From positions 434,001-498,000 of the forward strand of contig NZ_CANMPJ010000002.1 in NCBI RefSeq assembly GCF_947499705.1: a stretch of DNA of 64,000 nt. The letters are read 5' to 3'. The translations under genes were made by a program, and so were the position numbers. Below are positions 26,841 through 35,491 of the stretch, in pieces. Under the pieces are notes generated by a model. That model was not told where the DNA came from, made no database searches, and saw only the letters and a list, made by a program, of their open reading frames with translations. Every line of letters starts with the position of its first letter. Positions within the stretch are counted from its first letter, which is position 1. This stretch comes from an uncultured Erythrobacter sp. (GTDB taxonomy: Bacteria; Pseudomonadota; Alphaproteobacteria; Sphingomonadales; Sphingomonadaceae).

Positions 26841-27677
26841 TTAGCCGACAAACGCGTCGACAGCTGCGATCACCGCGCCGCCAGCTTCAGGCATGTCGCG
26901 ATACTCGAAACGCAGCTGGCCGTTGAAACGTGCAGCCTGTTCCTGAGTCAGCTGGATGCGCACTTCGCGCTTCCCGATCTCAGGATAGATCGCGACGCCG
27001 CGAAGCAGCACCAGCGGATCTTCAACGCCGGACTTTGTCACGCGCAGCTCTCCGAAAGTCGAACTGTCACCTGTGCGGCTGATATCGATCGCCAGTTCAG
27101 GGCCCTTTTCGCCCTGGACGATGCGCGGCTGAGTGATTGCTACCTGAGCTTCGACCCGGCCGTGGCGCACGATGATCGGAATCGTCACACCATAGATCGG
27201 AATCAACTGGATCGAGACGCCTTCCGACGATTGCTGCTCATCGGTAACCGAGCGCGGTTTCGGAATTGCCTTGAACGACATATGCACGCGGTACTCGCCA
27301 TCGGGGAGATCCGCGCCTGGACGGGCAGCGAGGCGTACTGCTTGCGGTTGGCCCGGCGGCAAGGTGATCCGGCGAGGCGCGTAGCGGATCATGCCGAGCG
27401 CGGCCTCTTCAGTGTTGTTCGCGTCGGTCTTTTCGACCGGAACCAGCCGGCCATTCTCAAGCATGCGGCGTAACTCGAGACCGATCCGATACGTCGCCTC
27501 TTCAGACCCGATATTGCTGAGAATCACTTCAGTTCCGCGGCTGCCATCAAGAATAACGCGTGTCGGCGCGACCAGCAGATCGCCCTGCGCGCTTACGGGC
27601 GTAGCGATTGCCGTCGTCGCCATCGCGGCAATGATTGCAGCGCTACGGCTCAATTTTCGAAGAGATTTGAATGGCAT
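26841..27677 (-). CDS. PapD-like periplasmic pilus chaperone
   Basis: The 278-residue protein has a signal peptide ending in TPVSAQ and an N-terminal immunoglobulin-like domain beginning LLVAPTRVILDGSRGTEVILSN, in which Arg of PTRV sits where PapD Arg8 anchors subunits. ITLPPGQPQAVRLAAR corresponds to the F-G strands and IYGVTIPIIVRHG to the G1 region. Domain 2 ends with FRYRDM-like FEYRDMPEAGG. Such chaperones donate a strand to incomplete-Ig pilins before export. It is flanked by the pilin-like gene upstream and the usher-like gene downstream. Confidence 0.88.
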   Translation of the reverse strand: MPFKSLRKLSRSAAIIAAMATTAIATPVSAQGDLLVAPTRVILDGSRGTEVILSNIGSEEATYRIGLELRRMLENGRLVPVEKTDANNTEEAALGMIRYAPRRITLPPGQPQAVRLAARPGADLPDGEYRVHMSFKAIPKPRSVTDEQQSSEGVSIQLIPIYGVTIPIIVRHGRVEAQVAITQPRIVQGEKGPELAIDISRTGDSSTFGELRVTKSGVEDPLVLLRGVAIYPEIGKREVRIQLTQEQAARFNGQLRFEYRDMPEAGGAVIAAVDAFVG

Positions 27678-27760
27678 TATGAAGGTGGCCCCCGTCTGGT
27701 TACGGCTCGCGCAAACGCACCAAACCGCGTGTTTTCACGGAGCTTGGTAAGCAAAGAGGG

Positions 27761-27774
27761 TTAAGATGGATTAA
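27761..27774. promoter_or_regulatory. TTAA-N6-TTAA motif upstream of chaperone gene
   Basis: TTAA at 27761-27764 and at 27771-27774 are separated by six bases, 84 nt upstream of the chaperone ATG. CtrA sites in Alphaproteobacteria are TTAA-N7-TTAA, so this is one base short. It is a candidate regulator site only. Confidence 0.25.
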
Positions 27775-27819
27775 ACATCTGCGGGGTTCACCTCGCGACG
27801 CCAACTGCGAAAATGCGAA

Positions 27820-27847
27820 GAGCCGCGCCCTGTTGGGGACGCGGCTC
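27820..27847 (-). terminator. GC-rich hairpin between pilin and chaperone genes
   Basis: GAGCCGCG (27820-27827) and CGCGGCTC (27840-27847) pair perfectly, and an inner CCC/GGG extends the stem. The hairpin lies 46 nt after the pilin stop on the minus strand and is followed there by TTCGCATTTT, a weak U tract. It could stop part of the transcription so that subunit mRNA exceeds chaperone and usher mRNA, or stabilise a processed pilin transcript. Confidence 0.55.
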
Positions 27848-27893
27848 AACGCTTGTGAAGATTGTCCTCTGCCTTCAGGCAGAAGTGCAATTC

Positions 27894-28439
27894 TTACGAA
27901 TATTCGACCGAAACGTCGAAGGTGCCTTCGAACAGGCCAGCTTCTTCGCTGCCGTCGATAGTGATGGTGCCACCAACGGTGAAGGTCGCATTGCCTGTTC
28001 CGTCGAGGCTGACTTCCGGATCACCCGAAACAGCGTTGTTGTCGCTCGAGGTGAATCCGTCGAGTTCGATGGTGTGCTCACCGGTGCTGGTTGCAACGTT
28101 GTAGCTAGGGTGACGCAGGTTCACCGTGCCAGCTGGCAGGTTGATCGTGACATCGCGGTTTGCGGTGCCTGCAACGTCGAAAGCAGCGACCGAAGTCGTG
28201 CCCGAGCAAACGATGTCTGGATCGGTGCAGGTCAGCGAGTTTGCAGAGTCGAGAGTGACAGTGCCAGCGCCGCTGACAACCATGGCACCAAAATCAAGTG
28301 CGCCGTTATTGGTCAGCACGAGAGCGTCGAGAACTTCAGCCGAAGCATCAGCCGTCGCAGAATCTTGAGCCTGAGCAGCGGTGCCCATGGCGGCGAAGGT
28401 AGCGATGGCGGCGACGCCGATACGAAAAGTCTTGGTCAT
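27894..28439 (-). CDS. DUF4402 pilin-like subunit
   Basis: The start ATG 28439 follows AAGGACC; the product is 181 residues. A signal peptide (MTKTFRIGVAAIATFAAMGTAAQAQ) precedes a beta-rich domain of the DUF4402 family: VLDALVLTNNGALDFGAM near the start, a Cys pair in LTCTDPDIVC, and the closing LFEGTFDVSVEYS strand. DUF4402 proteins resemble adhesin/pilin Ig folds and are often found with PapD-like chaperones, as here. I infer it is the structural subunit of a surface fibre. A hairpin separates it from the chaperone gene. Confidence 0.88.
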   Translation of the reverse strand: MTKTFRIGVAAIATFAAMGTAAQAQDSATADASAEVLDALVLTNNGALDFGAMVVSGAGTVTLDSANSLTCTDPDIVCSGTTSVAAFDVAGTANRDVTINLPAGTVNLRHPSYNVATSTGEHTIELDGFTSSDNNAVSGDPEVSLDGTGNATFTVGGTITIDGSEEAGLFEGTFDVSVEYS

Positions 28440-28630
28440 TATTGGTCCTTCCAAGCGTGGTCTTCTTTAAACCCGATGCAGGCGCCCTCAATGTGGTCTG
28501 CGAGAAACGCCTGTCGATTCGGACACAACTGCCCGATCGCTCGATCTAAGTATGATCACCGAGTTCAAGGTTCGTTTTTGAGTATGGTTACCGGCTCGGT
28601 AAGGAATCAGGGCAAGCGCAGAGGGAAACC

Positions 28631-28644
28631 CCCGAAAGATCGGG
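28631..28644 (-). terminator. Short hairpin after parB
   Basis: CCCGA (28631-28635) and TCGGG (28640-28644) pair around a 4-nt loop. On the minus strand GGTTTCCC follows. It lies 33 nt beyond the parB stop; the short stem makes the call weak. Confidence 0.3.
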
Positions 28645-28676
28645 AATTTCGCGTCACCACCCGTGCTTAATTTGGA

Positions 28677-29660
28677 CTAAATATCGCCGCCTGTAAGGCG
28701 CTGGCAGACGAGATCGAGCTGGTCGAGTGTGCCATAGCGGATTGTGATGGCTCCCGAGCGCGGATCAGCGTCCGCCTTGATCTGCACTTTGAGACCAAGA
28801 AAATCCTCCAAGTGCCGCTGAACCGCTGCAATGTCGGCATTTTCTTCTGCGCTGCGCGCGGGATCGGCCTTGCCATTCACACCGCCCATCACCTTTTTGG
28901 CGACCTGTCGGACGAGCTTTTCGATTTCACGGACAGAGAGATTGTCGTTGACCGCACGCTGGGCGAGCGACGTGGCATCGTCCTGACCGATTAGCGCCCG
29001 CGCATGGCCCATTGAGAGCCGCCCCGCCTCGACCAGATCAAGCACTTTCTCGGGCAAATTCAACAGACGCTGTATGTTGGCGACGTGGCTACGGGATTTT
29101 TCGACCATGCGGGCGATTTCTGCCTGCGTCATCCCTTCGTCATCGCTAAGCCTTTGATATGCCCTGGCTTCTTCTACCGGGTTGAGGTCTTCACGCTGAA
29201 GGTTTTCGATCAAGGCAAGCGCCATGACCTCACGGTCGTTGAGCTCGCGGACCAGAGCCGGAATATTGTGCAGCCGCGCCTTCTGCGCCGCCCGCCAACG
29301 CCGCTCACCTGCGACAAGCTGAAATCGGCCATTACCCTTTGGCCGGACGATAATTGGCTGAATCACACCGCGGGTCGCGATCGAAGCGGCCAGTTCATCA
29401 AGCGCCGCCTCATCGAAATGCTTACGAGGATTGCCCGGTAGCGGCTCAATGGACGCAATGGAGATCGTCTTAAGGGGCGAATCGCTCGGCGACGCGCCAC
29501 TAGAGGTGGCCGCGCCTGCATCCTCGCCCTGCACTAGCGGTTCTTCACGCTTCGTCTCACCCATTAAAGCGCCAAGTCCTTTGCCAAGCTTCTTCTTTCG
29601 ATCCGCCGGGCTGCGCTGGGGTACGGAAAAACGAATCGGATCTGTCGGGCTCTTGCTCAT
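28677..29660 (-). CDS. parB: Chromosome partitioning protein ParB
   Basis: This 327-residue DNA-binding CTPase has a Lys/Arg-rich N-terminus with GKGLGALMGE, the ParB nuclease-like/CTP-binding domain (ISIASIEPLPGNPRKHFDEAALDELAASI, GERRWRAA, ENLQREDLNPVEEA), a helix-turn-helix region (MTQAEIARMVEKSRSHVANIQRLL), and a C-terminal dimerisation domain. It binds parS, spreads as a clamp, and works with ParA to segregate origins. Its ATG overlaps the parA stop (ATGA). Four parS-like sites lie 0.9-4.1 kb away. Confidence 0.97.
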   Translation of the reverse strand: MSKSPTDPIRFSVPQRSPADRKKKLGKGLGALMGETKREEPLVQGEDAGAATSSGASPSDSPLKTISIASIEPLPGNPRKHFDEAALDELAASIATRGVIQPIIVRPKGNGRFQLVAGERRWRAAQKARLHNIPALVRELNDREVMALALIENLQREDLNPVEEARAYQRLSDDEGMTQAEIARMVEKSRSHVANIQRLLNLPEKVLDLVEAGRLSMGHARALIGQDDATSLAQRAVNDNLSVREIEKLVRQVAKKVMGGVNGKADPARSAEENADIAAVQRHLEDFLGLKVQIKADADPRSGAITIRYGTLDQLDLVCQRLTGGDI

Positions 29661-30433
29661 GCTGCTTGTCTTTCAGGAGGGAAACGACCGATCAATTCTC
29701 TCGCGAGTGAGATGTAGGCGCGGCTTCCTACACAGGAATGGTCATAGACGAGGGCCGGTAAGCCATGGCTAGGGGCCTCGGAGAGCCGCACATTGCGCGG
29801 GATTACGGTTTCGAAGACCAGATTTCCCAAACAATCGCGCACATCGTCAGCGACCTGGTCAGTTAGGCGATTGCGGCGATCAAACATCGTCAGCGCGACA
29901 CCAATGATGTCCAGCGAAGTGTTGAAACGCTGCTGCACCCGCTCAACGGTCTGAAGCAGCTGGCTAAGCCCTTCGAGCGCGAAAAACTCGCATTGCAGCG
30001 GCACCAGCAGCGTATCCGCCGCACAAAGTGCATTCAGAGTCAGCAATCCAAGCGACGGCGGGCAATCGATAAAGCAGATTTCATGGCCTGTGTGGTTCGC
30101 TAGCGCCGAGTGAAGGCGTTCGGTGCGCTCTTCGACCGAAACCAACTCCACCTCTGCGCCGCTGAGATCCTGTGTCGCTGGCACGATGTCGAGGCCAGGG
30201 ATACTGGTTTCAACGATGGCATTGGCGAGCGGCGTCTCGTCAACAAGGACATCATAGCTCGAAAGACCTCGGGATTCCGCCCCTACGCCCATGCCGGTCG
30301 AAGCGTTTCCCTGCGGATCGAGGTCGATCAACAAGGTTTTCCAGCCAGTGGCAGCCATCGCGGTAGCGATATTGATCGCCGTCGTGGTCTTACCCACCCC
30401 GCCCTTCTGGTTCGCAATGGCGATTGTCAGCAT
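29657..30433 (-). CDS. parA: Chromosome partitioning ATPase ParA
   Basis: From ATG 30433, with GGGAAAG upstream, the product has 258 residues. It has the deviant Walker A motif KGGVGKTTT with the signature lysine, FIDCPPSLGLLTLNAL as Walker B region, and the DNA-binding C-terminal half. ParA binds DNA non-specifically as an ATP dimer and moves ParB-parS complexes. It starts 44 nt after the rsmG stop and is in the mnmE-side to parB leftward gene string. Confidence 0.97.
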   Translation of the reverse strand: MLTIAIANQKGGVGKTTTAINIATAMAATGWKTLLIDLDPQGNASTGMGVGAESRGLSSYDVLVDETPLANAIVETSIPGLDIVPATQDLSGAEVELVSVEERTERLHSALANHTGHEICFIDCPPSLGLLTLNALCAADTLLVPLQCEFFALEGLSQLLQTVERVQQRFNTSLDIIGVALTMFDRRNRLTDQVADDVRDCLGNLVFETVIPRNVRLSEAPSHGLPALVYDHSCVGSRAYISLARELIGRFPPERQAA

Positions 30434-30477
30434 CTCAGGCTTTCCCTTCTCGGCGCATAATAGCGCCTTTTGCCGCA

Positions 30478-31116
30478 TCAGGCACGCACGATGATGCCCG
30501 CTTCGTCGTCAGTGAGCGACTGTTCCACGTGGAACATTGTCCGAATCGACGGTTTTAGCTGTTTCCACTCGTGCTTTGCCGAGCGCCCCTTGGGCAAGAC
30601 GTAGCGCGTCTCCTTTGTGGAGAAGGGTGCGGATAAACGGAGGAGCTTTTCCAGTGGAGCAAAGGCGCGTGCCGAAATGACCCAACTTTCGAAGGGCTTC
30701 ACCTTCTCGAGCCGCTCGCCAATAACGCGGCAGTTGTTAAGACCGAGCTGATCGACACTGTGTTGGAGGAACTCTACCCGTCGCGCGCGAGATTCCAACA
30801 AAACTGTCGGAATGTCAGGGCGCAAGATTGCGATCACAATGCCCGGGAAGCCCGCGCCTGTTCCGAGGTCCAGCCAGGGCCCCGACGTATTGGCAGGTGT
30901 TCCACGTGGAACATGCTCAAGCAATTGCGCACTGTCGGCAATATGACGCTGCCAAATCTGCGCTTGGGAAGGCTTGCTGATGAGATTCTGCTTTTGGTTC
31001 TCTGCAAGGAGCAGCGTCGCAAAAGTCTCTAACCGATCCATCGCTGCCTGATCTGCCCAACCCTCGACATAGGCGCGCGCCTGCTCTTCGGTTTCGATCA
31101 AGTTCCGATCACTCAC
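30478..31116 (-). CDS. rsmG: 16S rRNA (guanine527-N7)-methyltransferase RsmG
   Basis: The 212-residue enzyme starts at GTG 31116, overlapping the mnmG stop (GTGA). The SAM-binding motif [15 protein letters not shown] and ENQKQNLI near the N-terminus identify it as RsmG (GidB), which methylates G527 of 16S rRNA. Two perfect 16-bp parS palindromes are embedded in its coding sequence (30521-30536 and 30898-30913), so the peptide carries segments such as MFHVEQ. The gene therefore doubles as part of the centromere. Confidence 0.96.
   Translation of the reverse strand: MSDRNLIETEEQARAYVEGWADQAAMDRLETFATLLLAENQKQNLISKPSQAQIWQRHIADSAQLLEHVPRGTPANTSGPWLDLGTGAGFPGIVIAILRPDIPTVLLESRARRVEFLQHSVDQLGLNNCRVIGERLEKVKPFESWVISARAFAPLEKLLRLSAPFSTKETRYVLPKGRSAKHEWKQLKPSIRTMFHVEQSLTDDEAGIIVRA
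30521..30536. other. parS site 1
   Basis: TGTTCCACGTGGAACA is a perfect 16-bp palindrome that matches the conserved bacterial parS form. It lies inside the 3' part of rsmG, 0.86 kb from the parB start. Confidence 0.9.
30898..30913. other. parS site 2
   Basis: A second exact copy of TGTTCCACGTGGAACA lies within rsmG, 377 nt from site 1. Confidence 0.9.
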
Positions 31117-32978
31117 GCGGCGCGCTGCCCTATGGTCTGACGGCGGCGCGCGTGAACCAGCAAAGCTGAAAGCGCGGCAGGTGTGATACCCGGGACCCGG
31201 CCAGCGGCAGCCAGAGTGGTTGGCGCAGCCGCACTCAACCTTTCAACCATCTCGTTCGAAAGGCCAGGTACAGCATCATAAGGAAAGTCGCTCGGAAGAG
31301 GCAATTCTTCGCTCGCACGCAGGTCACGCAGTTCTGCCTCCTGGCGCGCCAGATAGGGCTCATAGGACGAGTCCTCGACCATTTCCTCTGCGAGCAGAGG
31401 GTCGAGAGCATCAAGCCCGTCTAACCATGGCTTGAGATCGGCAAGTTCGACACCATCATGGCGTAGCCACTCGCTCAACGCCTTTTCCCCGCCATCACGG
31501 CGGATTGGCAACCCTTGATCACCCAACTCGCGGGAGTGAACTCTTCGAGCGAATGCGGATGTCAGTTCCTCGCGATCGACTTCGCGCTTTTCGAACCAAT
31601 GCCGGCGAGCGTCTCCAATGCATCCAGCATCCAAGCCAAGCGGCGTCAGCCGAGTTGATGCGTTATTGGCTCGCAACCGCAGACGATACTCCGCCCTCGA
31701 GGTCAGCATGCGATAAGGCTCACTCACACCCTGCAGTGTGAGATCATCGATCATCACCGCGATGTAAGAGTTGGCTCGATCAAGCTGAGGTGCCTCGGTT
31801 CCTAAGGCCGCAGCTGCCGCCTCCAGACCTGCAACAAGGCCCTGCGCAGCCGCTTCCTCATAGCCCGTCGTGCCGTTGATCTGCCCAGCGCAATACAGTC
31901 CGGGGATTGCCCGCACCTGCAAATCAGGCGTCAGCGCGCGGGGATCGATGTGGTCGTACTCGACCGCATAGCCAGGCTCGACCACATTGACGTGCCCAAG
32001 ACCGGGCATCGCGTGGAGCATTTCCACCTGGACATCGACCGGCAGCGATGTGCTGATGCCGTTGGGATAGACCAGATGCGTAGTCAGCCCCTCCGGCTCC
32101 AGGAAAACCTGATGTCCGTCGCGATCACCAAAGCGGTGGATCTTGTCTTCAATCGAGGGGCAATAGCGTGGCCCAGCAGCGTCGATCGCCCCGGAAAATA
32201 GCGGCGAGCGATGCAAGTTCGCCCGAATGGCATCATGGGCCGCGTGGGTCGTTCGCGTGATTGCACAGAACACCTGCGGATTGGCTCGCTTTCCAGTAAG
32301 AGGCGACATCGTCCATGCTTCGTTATCGGAATGCTGCTCGGGCAAAACGGCCCAATCAATCGTACCCCCATCAAGCCTTGGTGGAGTTCCGGTTTTGAGT
32401 CGAGCCATCGGCAATTCAGCGCCTCGCAGCTGTTCTGCCAAGCGCTTCGCAGCGTTTTCACCGATCCGACCACCCTCAAAGCGCTCTTCCCCGCGAAACA
32501 GCACGCCACCAAGAAATGTGCCGGTGCAGAGGATCACGCGCGAAGCGGAGAGAGCCGTGCCATCCGCAAGCTCCAGGCCAGCAACAACCTCACCATCGAG
32601 CAACAGGGCAGCAGCCTCGCCCTCAATGAGCGTCAGGTTCTTCTGCGCCCTCACCTGTTGCTGCACAGACGCCTTGAACAACACACGGTCAGCCTGAACA
32701 CGAGGACCCCAGACAGCGCTACCCTTGGAACGGTTGAGCATCCGATAGTGGATTGCGCCGGCATCGGCGGCACGACCAAGGACACCGTCTAGCGCATCGA
32801 CTTCGCGAACGAGATGCCCCTTACCCAGCCCACCGATTGCAGGATTGCAGCTCATCGCTCCAACAGCGTCGAGGTCGAAGCTCACCAGTCCTGTGCGAGC
32901 ACCCATACGAGCCGCTGCGCAGGCTGCCTCAACACCGGCGTGCCCGCCACCAATCACAAGAACATCGAAGCTGTGCAT
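31113..32978 (-). CDS. mnmG: tRNA uridine-5-carboxymethylaminomethyl modification enzyme MnmG
   Basis: The start is ATG 32978, giving 621 residues; an upstream in-frame extension to 33014 is not family-like. The FAD-binding motif [17 protein letters not shown] opens the protein, followed by GPRVQADR, the [23 protein letters not shown] signature, the [16 protein letters not shown] signature, and a C-terminal helical domain. With MnmE it installs the cmnm5 group at U34 of several tRNAs. It lies between rsmG and mnmE, and a parS-like site occupies the gap towards mnmE. Confidence 0.97.
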   Translation of the reverse strand: MHSFDVLVIGGGHAGVEAACAAARMGARTGLVSFDLDAVGAMSCNPAIGGLGKGHLVREVDALDGVLGRAADAGAIHYRMLNRSKGSAVWGPRVQADRVLFKASVQQQVRAQKNLTLIEGEAAALLLDGEVVAGLELADGTALSASRVILCTGTFLGGVLFRGEERFEGGRIGENAAKRLAEQLRGAELPMARLKTGTPPRLDGGTIDWAVLPEQHSDNEAWTMSPLTGKRANPQVFCAITRTTHAAHDAIRANLHRSPLFSGAIDAAGPRYCPSIEDKIHRFGDRDGHQVFLEPEGLTTHLVYPNGISTSLPVDVQVEMLHAMPGLGHVNVVEPGYAVEYDHIDPRALTPDLQVRAIPGLYCAGQINGTTGYEEAAAQGLVAGLEAAAAALGTEAPQLDRANSYIAVMIDDLTLQGVSEPYRMLTSRAEYRLRLRANNASTRLTPLGLDAGCIGDARRHWFEKREVDREELTSAFARRVHSRELGDQGLPIRRDGGEKALSEWLRHDGVELADLKPWLDGLDALDPLLAEEMVEDSSYEPYLARQEAELRDLRASEELPLPSDFPYDAVPGLSNEMVERLSAAAPTTLAAAGRVPGITPAALSALLVHARRRQTIGQRAA

Positions 32979-33041
32979 GGCGCGCCAAATAGGGACTCGC
33001 GCCCTTCCCGTCAAAGCTGATTCCGCCGTGAAGAGTTTGAG

Positions 33042-33057
33042 TGTTCCACGTGAAACA
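33042..33057. other. parS site 3
   Basis: TGTTCCACGTGAAACA differs from sites 1 and 2 by one base in the right arm. It lies in the short gap between mnmE and mnmG, 20 nt downstream of the mnmE stop. Confidence 0.88.
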
Positions 33058-33077
33058 TCATCGACGACCGTTCACCG

Positions 33078-34358
33078 CTATTTGCCGATGCAGAAGCGTC
33101 CAAATAGTGCATCGAGCATGTCTTCGGTTGTCGCTCGCCCAATTAGCCGATCGAAAGCCAATCTGCCCCGGCGCAACTCTTCTCCGATGAGCAGCAGATC
33201 CGTCAGAGTTTTTGCCGCAGACAGCGCTTCAGCGACTTCAGCCAAACGCGAATGCTGCCGAGAATTCAACGCTGCTTCACCGGGTTTGGGCAACGCATCG
33301 CGTGCAGCATCCAGCAATCGTGACTTCAAATCAGCTATGCCTTCGCCGGTCCTTGCCGACAGCACAGCGACGGGCTCAGACTTTGCAACGTAGTCACCCG
33401 CATCACGGCGCGGGGCAATCTCCCACGCCCCAACCAGACCCTGCCCTTCGTCGCCCAGCCACAGAACCAGATCAGCCTTCGCCAATTCTCCCTTTGCGCG
33501 GTCGATACCCATTGCCTCGATGTCTTCAGCCGCGCTGTCGCGTAATCCTGCCGTATCAACGAACGAAAACGGCACACCCTTTATGGCAACCGAACGCTCA
33601 ATAACATCCCGAGTTGTACCAGCAATCGGAGACGTGATTGCCGCTTCACTCTCAACCAAGGCATTGAATAGAGTGGATTTCCCCGAATTCGGAGGCCCCG
33701 CCAAGACCACACGAAAGCCCTCCCCCAGCTTTTCTGACCGCGGTCGATTAAGCCAACTTGATATCTCTTCTTCCAGGCGTTCAATGTTCCACGTGAAACC
33801 CTCGGGGAGCTCGGAAACATCATCCTCATCGGAAAAGTCGAGCGCCGCCTCAACCTGGGCCGAGAGACGCAGAACTTCCGATCTCCAACTTTCAAACTTC
33901 AAAGAGAGGGTGCCAGAAGCGCTCGCCACTGCGGCGGCTCTCTGCAGCTCAGTTTCCGCCGAGAGGAGATCGGCCAAACCCTCTGCTTCCGCCAAGTCGA
34001 TCCGACCATTGGCAAACGCACGGCGTGTGAATTCGCCGGGTTCGGCGCCCTTCAAGCCATCAATGGCACTCAAGGCACGCTCAATCGCCGCGATAACCGC
34101 CCTACCCCCGTGGCAGTGCAATTCCGCAAGATCTTCGCCTGTCGCCGTATGCGGTCCGGGGAACCACAGGACCAGCGCCTCATCAAGCAAGGCACCATTC
34201 TCGTCTATCAATTTGGAAAGTGATGCTCGGCGTGGCTCAAACTCGCGACCGCAAAGCTCGTTCAGCGCCGCACCCGCCTTCGGACCCGAAATGCGAATCA
34301 CAGCGATTGCAGCAGGTGGCGCGCCGCTTGAAATCGCAAAAATGGTGGCTTGGGTCAT
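33078..34358 (-). CDS. mnmE: tRNA modification GTPase MnmE
   Basis: From ATG 34358 the protein has 426 residues: an N-terminal formyl-THF-binding domain (MTQATIFAISSGAPPAAIAVIRISG), a helical domain with the inserted G domain (GPPNSGKSTLFN, DTAGLR), and the C-terminal FCIGK motif with the conserved Cys. It is the GTPase partner of MnmG for wobble-U34 modification. A TTG 39 nt upstream is in frame but lies in the preceding gene's stop. A degenerate parS lies within its coding sequence. Confidence 0.96.
   Translation of the reverse strand: MTQATIFAISSGAPPAAIAVIRISGPKAGAALNELCGREFEPRRASLSKLIDENGALLDEALVLWFPGPHTATGEDLAELHCHGGRAVIAAIERALSAIDGLKGAEPGEFTRRAFANGRIDLAEAEGLADLLSAETELQRAAAVASASGTLSLKFESWRSEVLRLSAQVEAALDFSDEDDVSELPEGFTWNIERLEEEISSWLNRPRSEKLGEGFRVVLAGPPNSGKSTLFNALVESEAAITSPIAGTTRDVIERSVAIKGVPFSFVDTAGLRDSAAEDIEAMGIDRAKGELAKADLVLWLGDEGQGLVGAWEIAPRRDAGDYVAKSEPVAVLSARTGEGIADLKSRLLDAARDALPKPGEAALNSRQHSRLAEVAEALSAAKTLTDLLLIGEELRRGRLAFDRLIGRATTEDMLDALFGRFCIGK
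33785..33800. other. parS-like site 4 (one arm degenerate)
   Basis: TGTTCCACGTGAAACC keeps the CACGTG core and left arm but has a C at the last position. It is inside mnmE, so its coding load may limit perfection; binding may be weaker than at sites 1-3. Confidence 0.7.
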
Positions 34359-34393
34359 TTCTGGCCCCGTCAGATCAATCGGCGCGGGATCGA

Positions 34394-34663
34394 TCAATCA
34401 GACGATTTATCGCTGTCGCTATTCGAGCGTGGCGAGCTGGCCCGCATTCCGCCTTCAACAAAGCTCTGGAACAGTTTCAAACCGACCTGCCCCATCGGCG
34501 CAAGTGCCTGCGCGTATTCTTGGAGTTGATCGGGGCTGTTCACGCCCTTCATCGCCTTCGCAATATTGTCGACATAGACGCTGTTTGCCTGGCTCACATC
34601 GGGCAGACCCATGAAGGTACGCGCTTCTTCAGGCGTGCATTCGATTTCAACGTTGATCTTCAT
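34394..34663 (-). CDS. DUF6489 family protein
   Basis: This 89-residue protein starts MKINVEIECTPEEARTFMGLPDVS and matches the DUF6489 family found in Alphaproteobacteria, especially Sphingomonadales. A short amphipathic helix with PMGQVGLKLFQ precedes a Ser/Asp/Lys-rich tail (ASSPRSNSDSDK). The function is unknown; no membrane segment or signal is seen. It lies just upstream of mnmE on the same strand, 35 nt before the chosen mnmE start, and divergently from the dienelactone-hydrolase gene. Confidence 0.85.
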   Translation of the reverse strand: MKINVEIECTPEEARTFMGLPDVSQANSVYVDNIAKAMKGVNSPDQLQEYAQALAPMGQVGLKLFQSFVEGGMRASSPRSNSDSDKSSD

Positions 34664-34783
34664 GGCGTTTCCTCTCGTCCTGCATCGCGTAGCATGGTCC
34701 TCCTACCATTTGGGTGTGGAACGAGACCAAAGCAATGGATAGATGTCTTCCAACACCTATCACGACCCCAGGAGCGCAATGCG

Positions 34784-35482
34784 ATGACCGAAACCGTCTC
34801 GATCCCAACCCTTGAGGGTGACGCCAGCTTTTCAGCCTATGTGGCTCATCCGCACGGCTCTCCCAAAGCCGCAATCATCGTGATTCAGGAGATTTTTGGG
34901 GTGAATCCCGGCATTCGGCAGAAGTGCGACAACCTCGCCGCAGAGGGATACCTTGCAGTCGCGCCCGACCTGTTCTGGCGGATAAAGCCCGGTATCCAAC
35001 TCAATCCCGATATCGAACCGGAGTTCCAGCAAGCACTTGAATTCATGGGGCAGTTTGATCAAGACATCGGTATTCGCGATATCGAGGCGACAATTCATCA
35101 CATCCGCCGCGAGCTCGGCGTCGCCAAGGTTGGATGCGTCGGATATTGCCTTGGAGGCAGGCTCGCCTTCATGACCGCTGCACGCACGGATATCGACGCA
35201 TCGGTTGGCTATTATGGCGTCGGGATCGACGGGCTGCTTGGCGAGAAGCATGCCATCGCCCATCCGGTCGTCCTGCACATTCCGACCGAAGATGGGTTCG
35301 TCGACAAAGACACCCAAGCAACAATGCATGCAGGCCTTGACGATCATCCCAAGGTTACGCTGTTTGACTACGAAGGTCTGGACCATGGATTTGCCACCGA
35401 AGTCGGTAAGCGCCGCGACGAAGACGCCGCGCAATTGGCCGATAGCCGCACATCGGCCTTCTTTGCCGAAAACCTATCGTAA
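34784..35482 (+). CDS. Dienelactone hydrolase family protein
   Basis: The start ATG 34784 has CAGGAGC upstream; a long in-frame extension from 34220 is antisense to mnmE and rejected. The 232-residue alpha/beta-hydrolase carries the family nucleophile in GYCLGG (Cys122), an acid near Asp170 in TEDGFVD, His201 in DHGF, and Glu36 in QEIFG, which gates the Cys as in ClcD. Enzymes of this type hydrolyse dienelactone or carboxymethylenebutenolide-like substrates. No chlorocatechol pathway is near, so the substrate is unclear. It is followed at 9 nt by an NTF2-like gene. Confidence 0.93.
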   Translation: MTETVSIPTLEGDASFSAYVAHPHGSPKAAIIVIQEIFGVNPGIRQKCDNLAAEGYLAVAPDLFWRIKPGIQLNPDIEPEFQQALEFMGQFDQDIGIRDIEATIHHIRRELGVAKVGCVGYCLGGRLAFMTAARTDIDASVGYYGVGIDGLLGEKHAIAHPVVLHIPTEDGFVDKDTQATMHAGLDDHPKVTLFDYEGLDHGFATEVGKRRDEDAAQLADSRTSAFFAENLS

Positions 35483-35491
35483 GGCATTGAA

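Noticed and set aside
26436-27473. Plus-strand open frame of 345 codons over the usher and chaperone genes
   Set aside because: It is antisense to two genes with signal peptides and recognisable folds; composition is not protein-like.
30834-31022. Minus-strand frame in rsmG rich in Arg/Ser
   Set aside because: It is an out-of-frame reading of rsmG that runs through parS site 2; no independent support.
33520-34614. Plus-strand open frame of 364 codons over mnmE
   Set aside because: It is the mirror of mnmE, Ser-rich and without motifs.
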